Shown here in pieces: positions 30,646-40,453 of a stretch of 64,000 bases of DNA (position 1 is the first letter of the stretch; each line of letters starts with the position of its first letter). The position numbers were made by a program, and so were the translations under genes. The DNA lies in assembly GCA_004764695.1 (NCBI GenBank), contig SMSO01000034.1, positions 1,443,501 to 1,507,500 on the forward strand, in the 5' to 3' direction. The notes under the pieces were generated by a model. It saw only the letters and a program-made list of their open reading frames with translations. It made no database searches and was not told the DNA's origin. Source of the stretch: Schizochytrium sp. TIO01 (lineage: Eukaryota > Sar > Bigyra > Thraustochytrida > Thraustochytriidae).

Positions 30646-33600
30646 GCATGATGATGAGAAGAACATTAAATTTATTAAAAACAATAATATAAAGAAAGTT
30701 AAAAAACACCTACTAATAAATAGTATATGCCTACATTTGTAGGTAGTGTACTTTGTGGAGTACTGAGAAGAAATATAAGGTCATTTGAGAAGTGACCCAA
30801 GATCAAGCAAGTTGGATCTCCATGTCACTGTCAAAGACGAAGTAGGTGGCTCGCGTAAGGCCAAGGCCAAGACTGTGAGGTTCAGTACAACGAGAATCAG
30901 CGCCGACTCCAGCCTCCTGGCGAAAAGAAACACCGCTGAGGGGAAGAGGTTCTGCTTTGCTTTGTTCTAGCATTCATGGATTTCCGCTAAGAAGTCGCAA
31001 GAGCGTCCGGACATCAGTCGCCAAGTAGTTTCCAGGCAATCTCCGTTAAAAATTGAAACAAGTATCTATGAACAAGGCCCCGTTTGGACGAGTGTGGGTC
31101 CTCTTTTATTTTCGCGCCCAATCCTTAAGTCTCCGAAGCGTTCCGAATAAACTGTTGCGCAGAATTTGTGGCATTCCCCATATTCTTATCTCCAGAAATG
31201 GCGCAAGGCTATCGATGCGCATGCATATCCACAACTTCGCAATACTTTAGCACGTCTTGTCACTATGCGGCTGTTACACGCGACAATTTGTTCTGTTAGT
31301 TGAGCTCCAAATGTTGACGAGTTTACAAAATCGCAGTATGGGAGTGACCTCTACCGACGTACGTCATCGTAGCATTCTAACAAACGTATTTGGCACTTAG
31401 CTTACTGATGACGAGGTGTTATATCTTTTCCGCAGCACATACATGACGATCTTAAATAGATGTACCCACACGCTCGATGTGATGATTTGCAGCGATTGAT
31501 TCGCTCATTTCACAACACATTTCTTTAAATTAAAATTGTTTTCCAGATGATTGATTCATTAAATAATGTTCTTTTTTTATATATTTTTAATGTAATGCAG
31601 TGGTTAGCAGTCGAGGATTAGAATATTAACGAAATCAAGCAAAGAGCAAATGCTAAATAGGATTCTCCTGGTCTATTAGGCAGCTTCTTCAAGAGGCAGT
31701 AGTATAGCCTGGTTTTCCTCACCCCCCCTCTTTGTACAGCCCGGCTCCTAGCAATTTCGCCGCTTTCCTGAAGCTAAGTTGAGGACAGGACACTTTTGTA
31801 CTGAATACCATGATTGCTAGTGCCGTCTGCTTATAAAATGAAACTTAATACAGGCCTATATTAAGTCTCAAAGGGCCGACGGAGGCGGAGGGTTTCTTTC
31901 GGGTATGTCCACATCTGAGTGATGCTGCGGAGATAGATGTTATTCGAATTGACTTGGTTTTTAACTGTCCGAGTGTAGTAGAAGGAGCGACACCAGAAAC
32001 TTCTCACTTCTGAATGCCCTGAATATGATTAAAATGTACCAGGAGTGCTTGACACGAACTTCGAGGAAGATGTAAATATGGGGGATCATTAGGCGACAAA
32101 CGTCATTGCATACGAAGAACGTCAACCCTGCGAAAGGTACACAATTACCCAGCTAGTAACTTGAAAGAAGCTGCGACTAGAAGAGGGGTTGTACAGTTGT
32201 CCTAAGCTCAAGTTCTGTACCTAACAGGAAATGGTGTGGTAAAGAAGTTTACTCAGAACCTTACCTGAGTTGATTTTTAGATGTCATTGAAGTTAGCAAT
32301 TGTTCTTGACACTTTTGAAGGGGTGTTTATACTATCGAATAGTAGTTGAAGGAATGGGGTATTCTAAGCTCATCTTTAAGGCAAGCTTCAAAGTTAGCTT
32401 GGTTATCGTTTGTTTGCGTTGGGCAGTTTTTGTTTTGTTTTTGTTTTTAGGAATCTGTTTCATGATTTATTAGACAACTGTATACGTTACCGATGTATTT
32501 TTGCTTTTAGAAATCGGGTTATGTTCTGATTGTCTAGAGTGAATTTTTTGTGCAAAACATATTATTCACCTTTATGTATGCGAAAATTGTTTAATCTCAA
32601 GAGTTGCTGTTATATTCCTCAGAATAAATTTGTCGTGAGGCAGTGGAAGAAATTCATCCAATGCGCAATGTAGAGATATAAGAGTTTGCAACGTGCAAAG
32701 TTGTTTTGTTCAGAGCTTGAAAGCATCATCATCTTGGTAGTAACGTTGTTGTTTCTTTCATCATATAAATTAGTAGCCTCGTTTCTCTCTTTTTGCTTTG
32801 CTCTGCCACAACAGCTTTGATACTGCGGAATACGATACATTGTTCAGACGTAGACGACTTTACCATTGCCATTGCTACATTTTTATTTTTTTCTTTTCCT
32901 TTTTTTTGAGGAGTGCTTTGCTGCATGAAGAGTAATTATGTGGGTATCTTCTTTTCACTTGACATCCGTCGCTTGTGTGCATATTCATGGAGTATTACTC
33001 GCTGCGACGCCTCTGCGCTTGGGTTTCACAACCTGGATGCGAAAGTGAAAGATGAATTTCCACCGTAAGGTTCTCGAAACCCGCTCTCAATAACGATAGC
33101 TCTCAACTTTGACACTAAAACCGACCCTGAACGTATCAAAACTAACCTACACTAACTTCAACTTAATTATTTTTCATGACCCTTTCAACTCTCCAAGTAC
33201 CCTTTACCCAATTCGCAACTACTCCCAGACCAGCACGCCGCTTTTGAGAGCGCCAAACAGCTTAGCAGCCTCTATTGTTATACTTATTACCTTAAATAGA
33301 AGGGAGGTGGGTACCTCTGATGTAGCACACCAGCGCACACACACTCATATATTACTTCAGCCACTGCACTGAAGTGCTTCGCACGTCTCCAGACAACATG
33401 ACTTCCATTGCTCTCAGAAGCATTCCTTGTCTCGCTCAAGTTCAGAGTTCACAGTTGCAGCAGTGAACATTAACAACCATCCAAAGAAACGATCGATGTG
33501 TAACCGCCGCTGGAGTGCCCATTCTTCACTTGCGTACCCTTTAACCTATTATACTGCAGGCTTATTAATAGAGTATCAATGAGTCATACAATGGGTTATG

Positions 33601-33972
33601 CTCCCCATTATAGGCTATCCGGCTCCAAGATTTCTGGGAAAAAGTTTCAAGAGATTGGGATATCACTTACCTGACGAGTAGGACCTATCAATAGCAGTAG
33701 GGTAGAACTTGCGGAATACTATATAGAAGAGAGAGGAAAAGAAAAAGAAAGCCTAACGACGCAGACTCTCAAAAGTTAGTAAAGTCAAGCCCAATCAATC
33801 AAACCCGAATCTTGTGCTCCCGGCCTCCCCGTAGAGCTTGCAACGCACGGCGTGGTTTCAAGCACAACGTGAACACGAGCTCCATTTATCTGAAGCATTG
33901 TCGTGAAGCTTGCTGTGAGGTCTGCGTTGAGAGCGTCTTCTTTGTGATAGATCACTCTTGTTTTCGTTCAAG
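30646..33972. other. intergenic, no gene recognised
   Basis: About 3.3 kb, AT-rich, with only short frames. The plus-strand frame at 30785-30970 has a basic, Ser/Lys-rich composition but no ATG at its start and no match. A small inverted repeat (CCTACA...TGTAGG) lies near 30730-30744. The T-rich stretches at 31567-31600 and 32880-32910 are simple sequence. Confidence 0.5.
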
Positions 33973-34662
33973 ATGAGCCTTGTGGAACAGGCCATGCAAA
34001 AGGCCAAGAATGCCAAGAAGCCGTCGCTGAAGAGTGTCCGCGGCGCCACTAGTGACGAAAACAAGCCTCCACAGAAACTCTCGCTGACCGATCAGGCCAT
34101 GCTGAGGGCCAAACAGAGCGTGGTCTCGTCCCCAGCGTCTAAAACTGAGCCCAGGAAATCTCGCACGCCTAGCACAGCTGGCAAAAAGCGCACAGAAGTC
34201 CGCGCTCGCAGTAAGTCTAGATCTCGTGTTGTACCTGCTGCTCCTGTCTTTGAAGAAACCGTACAGGAGGACCCAGAGGAGGTGGAAGAGTATGACTTTG
34301 AAGAGAATGCCAGGATTGATAATCAGGGTAGCATCGATGTGGCTGAGGTCGAAACAGCCGATGGTGAGGATGATGAGATCATCTCTCCTGAGAAGGTTGA
34401 GGAGGCCAGTGACGAGGAGGTTCATGAAGAGTCTGATGACGCAGACACTGATGTCGAGGAGCTCGTAACAAAGAGCTCAGAGATCACGGAGGTTGTGAAG
34501 CCGTCGGAAAAGGCCTTCTCGGTAGCCGAGGGTGTCATCATTCTCTTCATTGTTCTCACTATTATTCTCTTCGTTATGGGCGACCCGCGTCCTTTTATGC
34601 ATGAAGCGCTCGCTGATGTCAAACAGACCTATCAGCAAATTGCCGCTCCTTCTAGCAAGTAA
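33973..34662 (+). CDS. C-terminally anchored membrane protein of unknown function
   Basis: 229 residues from the ATG at 33973. The N-terminus holds a duplicated motif: 'SLVEQAMQKAKNAKK' at residues 2-16 and 'SLTDQAMLRAKQSV' about 35 residues later, with a shared S-L-x-[ED]-Q-A-M-x-[KR]-A-K pattern. A basic Ser/Pro/Lys/Arg stretch follows ('RKSRTPSTAGKKRTEVRARSKSRSR'), then a long acidic region of Glu, Asp and Val (about 85-170). A hydrophobic segment 'GVIILFIVLTIILFVMG' (about residues 185-202) is a single transmembrane helix, leaving roughly 28 residues beyond it. The layout suggests a cytosolic, disordered protein tethered to the ER or outer mitochondrial membrane by its C-terminus. No known family was recognised. 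Codon use and composition look like those of neighbouring genes. Confidence 0.7.
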   Translation: MSLVEQAMQKAKNAKKPSLKSVRGATSDENKPPQKLSLTDQAMLRAKQSVVSSPASKTEPRKSRTPSTAGKKRTEVRARSKSRSRVVPAAPVFEETVQEDPEEVEEYDFEENARIDNQGSIDVAEVETADGEDDEIISPEKVEEASDEEVHEESDDADTDVEELVTKSSEITEVVKPSEKAFSVAEGVIILFIVLTIILFVMGDPRPFMHEALADVKQTYQQIAAPSSK

Positions 34663-36006
34663 TGATAGGAATTACGGTGTACCGGGCCAGTTTTTCTGGC
34701 CTTGTTCTTGGTTGGACTGGGTGATTCAAATCTGATTTTTTGAAGTGTTGTAACTCATGCAAAGCATTACGTTTGGCATATCCGAGAGAGACTTTCGAAA
34801 GCTGCTTGGCTTGAGTCCTTTGTCATTTGTATTCTCTCGTATGATATCATGGGTACCACTCACAGCATGACATTTGTGTTGAGCCCACTTCTCCATGTGC
34901 ATCAGGTCGTTCTCGTTAATATCTCTGAGCGTATGGTTGCGCGCTCCAATGCTTCCTCCATCATCGCGTCTTGGTTTGAGGTTTCCTTTACTCTCATGCT
35001 CGATCTCCCTTTCCTTGTAAATTCCAAGGCAGGGATTAAACGTTTATATATGTGTGCTTGCATATGCACGGAGCGCCTTTTCTGCTGACATCAAGCAAAC
35101 TTTGTCTCTGTTGGAAGCTCGCAACTGAAATTATAATGTGCACATATATCTGTTTGTTGCAAATCAGATAATAATACAGAAAAAGAAAAAAGCAATATAG
35201 ATAAGCGCCCTAAGCGAAGGTAGTGCTGCTTCGAAATGCCTTAGTTGCTCAATGGTTCTATTGCATAATTATATTTTAAATGATGTGATACAATGACTCC
35301 TTTGTATAGTTATATAAAATTTCTTGCTCCTTTTTCAAAACTTTTTCCCAACCATTTCGTCGTGAAAATCTCGTGCATGTTGACGAGATCTGCCGGAAAG
35401 ATTCTTTGGAGGTAAACCTACCGTTCAGAGACTTCGCAACGGCTAGATAGATGCAATGCTGGTATGTCAAAATATTGATTCTGTCTGTTCAGTATTGATG
35501 ACTAAAATTCGAATGGCTCTGCGAATGCCCTGAAGGTAAACGATAACTAGAATATATGATTTATTATAGCATTGCCACGAGAATAATCATACATATATAT
35601 CACTTCGTGCCACACTGTATTAATGTACCAGATAAGTCTTTTTAAAGTCTGGCACGTGTGTCCTTGCTTCTATTAATTTCCCAAACCGGAGTGGGCTTCT
35701 TTAACTAGGCAACAAAAGATAAGCAGCTCAATGTAGGCAAAAGATCAAGATTTGGATCAAGTAAACGCACATAATTCTGCAAGAAACCAACCACGGGGCC
35801 TCAAAGTAAAGAAAGATTTGTGAATCAGCCAAAGCTTCGTTTATATTGATGATGGTGATGGTGATGGAATTGTTGATGGAATGTAGCAAATGAAGCACAC
35901 ACCTATGGTGGCGACGAATGAAAACATAACAGCAGCAGCAAATAGGATGTCATTGGAGTAAGAATAAAACAAATGGAACTTGCTTTGGGATGACTAGGGT
36001 ATTACT
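34663..36006. other. intergenic, convergent 3' flanks
   Basis: About 1.3 kb between the 3' ends of two convergent genes. Contains a GATGGT/GATGGA repeat near 35849-35880. The plus-strand frame at 34849-35088 is unrecognised and probably chance. Confidence 0.5.
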
Positions 36007-36906
36007 TTACGCTCTGCAGTTGTTTAAGTCAACCACAAAGATGTCGGTGGCACCGAGGCGTTGTAAGTCATCCATGATGTTGTTGACGTCGCTGGTGGCG
36101 ACCATGGCACCAACAGACACCCATGACTCGTCAGCGAGCGGTGTGATAGTGGGCTTCTTCTTGCCCGGAGTCACCTTGGAAGCCTCCTCAAGCTTTTCGC
36201 GAGAAACATTGTAGTAGATCATCTTGTTCTTGCGAGCCAAGAGGTATCCCTCAATGCGCTTGCGGAGCATGTCGATAATCTCATCATGCGTGCTGTGCGG
36301 GTTAGCAATGACCACAGTCTCAGTGGTGATCAAAGTCGAGACAATCTCGAGACCAGCTGCGCGCATAGTGGTTCCGGTCTCTACGAGATCCACAACAGCA
36401 TCTGCCAATCCAAGACCGCAAGCAGCTTCCACAGAGCCCGAAATAGAGCGCACCTTAGTGTCCGCGTTACCTTCCGTGTCGAGCTCATCAAAGTACTTTT
36501 TGGTCAAGTACGGGAACGAGGTTGCAATGCGCTTGCCAACGACCATTTTGGGGTCCGTGATGCAGTCCTTGATGGGAGCTTGGAGAGCGAGCTGACACTT
36601 GCCAAATCCAGTGCGGATAAGCTCCTTGACCTCGACATTAGCCTCAGCGACCATGTCTTGGCCAGTGAGACCGATATCGACATTACCTTCTCCAACGAAA
36701 CGAGCAATGTCCTTGGCAGGGAGGAAGACAATTTTGATAGGGAGGGAGGGGCACAGGGCGATGTCCTGTCGTGGTGCGCGGTGGTACTCAAGACCGATGC
36801 CAGAGAGGAGCTGGTTGCACTTCTCAAAGAGACGGCCCTTCTTGGGCACAGCGAGAAGGCAGAGGCCATCGCCACACTCAGACATGGAGGCGTCCACGCC
36901 GGCCAT
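36007..36906 (-). CDS. hisG: ATP phosphoribosyltransferase, long form (first step of histidine synthesis)
   Basis: 299 residues from the ATG at 36906. The enzyme joins ATP and phosphoribosyl pyrophosphate, the first and feedback-regulated step of histidine biosynthesis (called HIS1 in fungi). The catalytic domain begins 'LCLLAVPKKGRLFEKCNQLL' and includes 'ARFVGEGNVDIGLTGQDMVAE' and the PRPP-binding loop region 'DAVVDLVETGTTMRAAGLE'. The last ~75 residues ('KKPTITPLADESWVSVGAMV...') are the regulatory ACT-like domain found only in the long form, which binds histidine. Length and domain order are typical of plants, fungi and many bacteria. The frame is open by two codons upstream of the ATG with no other ATG. 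Presence of the gene implies the cell makes its own histidine. Single exon. Confidence 0.95.
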   Translation of the reverse strand: MAGVDASMSECGDGLCLLAVPKKGRLFEKCNQLLSGIGLEYHRAPRQDIALCPSLPIKIVFLPAKDIARFVGEGNVDIGLTGQDMVAEANVEVKELIRTGFGKCQLALQAPIKDCITDPKMVVGKRIATSFPYLTKKYFDELDTEGNADTKVRSISGSVEAACGLGLADAVVDLVETGTTMRAAGLEIVSTLITTETVVIANPHSTHDEIIDMLRKRIEGYLLARKNKMIYYNVSREKLEEASKVTPGKKKPTITPLADESWVSVGAMVATSDVNNIMDDLQRLGATDIFVVDLNNCRA

Positions 36907-37104
36907 TTTCACAAACAGACAACCGCGAAGGGACCTAGCGACAACCTAGCGCAACGGCGACTATGGATGCTCGCAACTTAGCACCCAACAGCGGCAGTTA
37001 TCGCCTCGGGGTGCGACGATGAAGCGGTGAGGGAACGAATTCGTGCTTTGCTGCCTTTGCTTCTGTGCGCTTATTATTCGCCTATTTTCTACTCATTCAC
37101 TCTC

Positions 37105-37164
<60 letters not shown>

Positions 37165-37165
37165 T
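37105..37165. repeat. (CTTT)n microsatellite
   Basis: About fifteen uninterrupted CTTT units, followed by a few ATTC units, 200 bases upstream of the hisG start. Confidence 0.95.
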
Positions 37166-37418
37166 CATTTATTCATTCATTCAACACCTTCGATTTGCTG
37201 TTTACTTTTTTTGCCTCGAACATCACTGATACATACATACATTACTTATGGAAGCACCACCATCGTCTTTTCTTATCGTCTTCGAGTTTATCTTTCCCCA
37301 AAGTCCAAGTCTGAAGATGCGGCAGACCCATCAGAACAACAGACGAGCAAACAAACGACGGTCACTCACGCCAAGGTTGCCACGCAGCAAGCAAGCAAAC
37401 AAAGCAAACAAAGCAAAC

Positions 37419-37445
37419 AATCAATCAATCAATCAATCAATCAAT
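37419..37445. repeat. (AATC)n microsatellite
   Basis: About six AATC units, preceded by AAAGC/AAGC repeats. Confidence 0.9.
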
Positions 37446-37650
37446 TTGCAATCGCATCTTAGTCCCCAAAGCCAAAACGCCATGCGAGATCGGCAATAAT
37501 TTGTTCAAGAAAGCATCTTCTGACCCATAGTGCGCTCGCTTATTGCGCTAATAAGTAAAACTTTGGTTTTGGAGTACTTTGCTTTCATCCGCTTTTCATA
37601 TGTTGACCTCTCCATACTATTCCAAAGTTCACCGTTGAACGAAACTAATT

Positions 37651-37780
37651 TTATTCCATTCCATTAATTCCATTCCATTCCATTGATTTTATTCCATTCC
37701 ACTAATTCCATTCCATTTATTCCATTTATTCCATTCCATTCCATTTATTCCGTTCTATTCTGTTCCGTTCTATTCCATGC
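37651..37780. repeat. (ATTCC)n pentanucleotide array, imperfect
   Basis: A 130-base array of ATTCC units with occasional TT insertions and C-to-G changes towards the end. Confidence 0.9.
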
Positions 37781-37819
37781 TGCAATTGTACTCTCGCAAA
37801 GCTATGGTCTAGAAATCTG

Positions 37820-38045
37820 CGGAGAGCCGCCTTCGCACGCTCCAGAGCCGCTGCGCGCTGCCCTGGGCGTCGACAATTAATTCGTCCCAGAGCTCCTGCG
37901 GCTGCCGGGCCCCATTAAGACAGCGTTTCCTCGCCCTCCTCGCAGCTCTGAGGCGGCGCCGCTGCTGCTTCGCTGCTTCTTCGCGGCGTCGCAGTGCTGC
38001 TGGTGGCCACCGCAAGATGCGCTCGGCCGCGTCGCCGCAGCCCGT
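37820..38045. other. GC-rich island, function unknown
   Basis: Roughly 225 bases of strongly GC-rich, CpG-rich sequence inside AT-rich DNA, with sharp edges. It has GCTGC and CGGC runs and is followed by a CCCAATTAAGTGGCCCAT segment. No start codon or domain was recognised. It could be a promoter-associated CpG island or a non-coding RNA. Confidence 0.4.
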
Positions 38046-39515
38046 TTAGAGGCCCAATTAAGTGGCCCATAGGCCGAAAAAAGAATCTAATGGGGGCGCT
38101 ACGTGGCTGGGTAGTAGCTAGGTAGGTCTGAGTAGGGTCGGGTAGCTGAAACTGGTAGCAGTGAGGAGCAGCGACACTCTGGGAAAGCAGTCTTTCACGT
38201 TGATGGTATGGACATGGATCGATGACGATTATGATGTTATGCAGATTAAAAGACGTGTTGTAGAATGTTCACACGCTACACTATTTATTCTATGCTGTAC
38301 TATTATCGCACGAAATGACTCGTGAACAAAGTAATTTGATTTATTGTTATTTAATATTGTTTTATTATCTTTAGTTTTCATGTATTAATTTCTTTAATTA
38401 AAAAAAAAAAAAAAAAAAGGAGCGCCATCTTCGAAGTGCCAAGAAGGAGCGCGGAATGATGATGATTGAGCAACAGATCTTGAGATCTTGATTGCACAAA
38501 CGAATCATTGCACAAATGAATGAAGGAATCCTTGCACAGATGAGTGACTGACTGACTGAAAGTATGGAGGAGGTGGAGGTGGCTTGGGCTTAGACAGAAT
38601 GGGATCGAGTGCGAATGGAACAGCTCAGCTGCGTTTTTGGCTTGCAGAACGCCGACAGAATGTGCGGATGGAATGTAGAATCTTGGAGGGCGGAGCATGT
38701 GTTGGTTGAAGTTATGTATGATTGCTCTGCCGCAGTGATTTCAGTTGGAGAACTTCTTCGGATACTTAGGATAATGTAATGCAGCAGATACCAAGCAACT
38801 GAGAAATGCGAGCGAGTTCGAGGAGTTTGACATTTGCAAACGGTGTTTTGATTAAAAAGTGGGTGGCAAAGAGGTGATTTGTTGTTGTTGAGCTACGCAG
38901 CGAGTGAAGAACTGCGATAGGGCATCGCGCCGAGCAAGCGGATTCATATAGGCTTTCTTCAAGACCTGCATCTGCAGAGACGAAAATCTTGAACCGGGGA
39001 AAAACTAAAAAGCCAAAACTAAGGTTTGTGTCTTTTTGCTCCTTTTTGTTTTCATTGTTTTGATTTGTTTTTTAATTTTTATGACTGCAATGAATTGGAA
39101 AGAGAGCTGAGAGCGCACACGAGAAGACTGCACTGGTCGCCAAAGACGTCAGTGAGATTCGAACAAAGCAACGAGCGCTGGTCTCGCGCCTACTCGTATG
39201 GTCCTCGACATTTCGACATTTCAGTCACCGTCATAGGAGAGAAGATTAAGGAAATCCTCCTGATCGATCTGCGGCGTCAAAGTTGTCCTGAGAACAACAA
39301 AGGAAAAAGAAAAAAGAAAACCCAAAGATTCAACTAAAGAAATGATTATCTTTTATGCAGTTGTTCAAAGACTTCGCAGAGCGAAAACGCGGCTCTGCTT
39401 GGACGAAGCTCGCACGAAGTAGAGGGCACCACTCTGCGCAAACCTTGTGCAGACAGCCTCTGCAGGTAGAGTTGCTTGAGAGCAGCGGCATACCTTTTGG
39501 TGCTTTCAAAGCGCC

Positions 39516-40184
39516 ATGAGGTTCCGCATCTGTGGAGGCCTCGATGCACCCGACTGGGTGCTTGCGCAAACGGCGGAGCTCAACGCTCTGCCCGAAGACG
39601 AGGTGAGGAAGCTCGCTGCAGAGTCGGCCAGGATGATATTAAAGTCCTCGCAAAGGTTTGAAGAGCATCAAGGCGGCGACCCAGAAGATGCGCAGGAAGA
39701 TGCAAAAGTAGGAACCTTGGATGACCAAACTGAAGTTGTTGTTGATAAATCTTCGAGTGGTTCTTCCTTAAATGATGCTGCGGTGAAGTCAGAGTTGCAA
39801 GGTGTCCATCGAAGTGCCACGCAAGGACTTGTTGATTTTATTGTGGAAAGCAGCTGCAAGTACAGCGTGTGTGGACAAACACTCGTTAATGAACTGACGC
39901 AACTCGGTTTGAGTAACCAGGCAGCAATAAAATTGGACGATGTAATCCAGGAACAATGGACTGCCCTACAACGCGGACTTCGCCTTTCCATTTTGAGAAT
40001 CGCAAGACCTGCACCAAGAGAGCCCGTCCGCTCAGAAGTTTTGGTAGAAGACCGCTCCGTAAAGGTCTCCATTCCTGTGGATAGTCAGGAACCCATTACA
40101 TTTTCAGCCTCACAAGCAAAACTAGCGCTTCTTGTAGAGGAACTCTCCCATGCCGTGAACACCGCTGCAAGGTTTGCGCGTTGA
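39516..40184 (+). CDS. COMMD4: COMM domain-containing protein 4 (COMMD4)
   Basis: 222 residues. The first residues, 'MRFRICGGLDAPDWVLAQ', match the conserved start of COMMD4 almost position for position. A disordered, acidic insert follows (about residues 48-90). The helical HN region then resumes ('GLVDFIVESSCKYSVCGQTLVNELTQLGL'), and the COMM domain occupies about residues 140-222, ending with the amphipathic helix 'KLALLVEELSHAVNTAARFAR'. COMMD proteins assemble into a ten-membered ring in the Commander complex, which works with the CCC and retriever parts to recycle membrane proteins from endosomes. The acidic insert makes this copy about 20 residues longer than animal COMMD4. Single exon, clear ATG. 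Confidence 0.9.
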   Translation: MRFRICGGLDAPDWVLAQTAELNALPEDEVRKLAAESARMILKSSQRFEEHQGGDPEDAQEDAKVGTLDDQTEVVVDKSSSGSSLNDAAVKSELQGVHRSATQGLVDFIVESSCKYSVCGQTLVNELTQLGLSNQAAIKLDDVIQEQWTALQRGLRLSILRIARPAPREPVRSEVLVEDRSVKVSIPVDSQEPITFSASQAKLALLVEELSHAVNTAARFAR

Positions 40185-40453
40185 GTCTTGTACAGACTAA
40201 ACATTTCCCTCACAAAGTAGTTACTTGGGACATGATAGATATGCACGAGGACGACCACTCTGCCACTGCGCTACAATAGATTATAAGGAACTTGGGACAA
40301 GCAGAAGAAGGGAGTAAGGGGACATAATCTTTGTGTCCCGTGGTGTCAAGGTGAAACGGACATTTTCGGGGAGGGACCATCCATGTACCTGGAATTCGCC
40401 ACGAAAGCCCATTATGTGGTCACAAGTATGGGTACGGGAAAGAAGTTTTTGTG

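Larger units (their letters stand above)
36907..39515. other. intergenic with dense microsatellites, no gene
   Basis: Holds a (CTTT)n run, an (AATC)n run, an ATTCC pentamer array, a GC-rich island at about 37820-38045 and a 20-base A run at 38399-38418. Frames that cross these tracts translate to poly-Phe/Leu/Ser or Asn/Gln/Ser repeats and are not genes. A further frame on the minus strand across the GC island (37809-38015) is Arg-rich and unrecognised. Confidence 0.6.

Noticed and set aside
36286-36981. 231-codon plus-strand frame
   Set aside because: Lies antisense to the hisG gene, whose domains are certain; the frame is open because of hisG codon use.
37027-37499. Plus-strand frames of 83-139 codons
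   Set aside because: Translations are dominated by microsatellite-encoded Ser/Phe/Leu and Asn/Gln/Lys repeats.
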